Source: Amycolatopsis sp. EV170708-02-1 | Lineage (GTDB): Bacteria > Actinomycetota > Actinomycetes > Mycobacteriales > Pseudonocardiaceae | Assembly (NCBI RefSeq): GCF_022479115.1 | Contig: NZ_CP092497.1 | Location: forward strand, 2,108,001 to 2,172,000 | Direction of reading: 5' to 3' | Length of the DNA stretch: 64,000 bases | Shown: in pieces, positions 63,916 through 64,000 of the stretch | How the letters are laid out: every line of letters starts with the position of its first letter | Numbering within the stretch: position 1 is the stretch's first letter | Made by a program: the position numbers and the translations under genes | Notes under the pieces: model-generated | Told to the model about the DNA's origin: nothing | The model's database searches: none | Seen by the model: only the letters and a program-made list of their open reading frames with translations

Positions 63916-64000
63916 GCCCCGCGATAGATCAGATGTATCACCTCATTTCGCCCGCGTAAGGCGGATTTCGCCGCTTGACAACCCCCTAGACATCCGATCG

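Overview
This is a high-GC actinomycete chromosome segment, most likely Amycolatopsis or a close relative in the Pseudonocardiales. The evidence is the very GC-rich third codon positions, F420/LLM-type oxidoreductases, IdeR/DmdR-type iron boxes, GTGA/ATGA gene overlaps, and a hexamodular hydroxamate siderophore synthetase whose predicted product resembles albachelin, which I recall from Amycolatopsis alba. No rRNA, tRNA, CRISPR array, prophage or transposase was seen.

Layout. 0-2.8 kb: end of an alpha/beta hydrolase, a GNAT acetyltransferase, a sirohaem synthase (cysG) with a frameshift, and an ankyrin protein. 2.8-7.2 kb: a divergent zinc-starvation locus. Four cysteine-poor ribosomal protein paralogues (S18, S14, L33, L28) face a CobW-like protein, L31, L32 and a true CobW GTPase, with a candidate Zur site between them; a histidine-rich repeat protein follows. 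7.3-11.6 kb: an LLM oxidoreductase and an AMP-forming ligase (both frameshifted), then DUF899, two SRPBCC proteins and an ArsR regulator under a palindromic promoter. 11.6-17.3 kb: a tight four-gene operon of neutral ceramidase, sphingomyelinase, an MFS transporter and a sphingosine-1-phosphate-lyase-like PLP enzyme, i.e. a candidate sphingolipid-degradation operon with a perfect 18-bp inverted repeat against its first ribosome binding site. 17.7-26.9 kb: an LLM oxidoreductase, an MpaB-type protein with a divergent TetR, an aldolase/acetaldehyde dehydrogenase pair with a divergent IclR, an SsuD-like monooxygenase, an MBL hydrolase, a DinB-like protein and a DMT-like membrane protein.

26.9-60.2 kb: a siderophore locus. 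It has two FecCD permeases, a heterodimeric ABC exporter, a lipoprotein receptor, MbtH, a giant NRPS, an ornithine N5-hydroxylase and an N5-hydroxyornithine formyltransferase. Four iron-box-like sites sit at the three promoter regions. The NRPS reads as three overlapping fragments broken inside domains at two short homopolymers. Repaired, it is one protein of about 7,421 residues: C-A-PCP / C-A-PCP-E / C-A(MT)-PCP / C-A-PCP / C-A-PCP / C-A-PCP-E, predicted to assemble (formyl-)hydroxyOrn - Ser - N-methyl-hydroxyOrn - Ser - Ser - hydroxyOrn. 60.2-64 kb: an ECF sigma factor with a SnoaL-like tail, an F420-binding PPOX-fold protein and a GH36 alpha-galactosidase.

Scattered between genes is a family of near-perfect hairpins (CTCGTGAGTGG ... 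CCACTCACGAG) plus several other long inverted repeats. Five single-base homopolymer breaks in otherwise intact genes suggest a draft-quality sequence rather than real decay.
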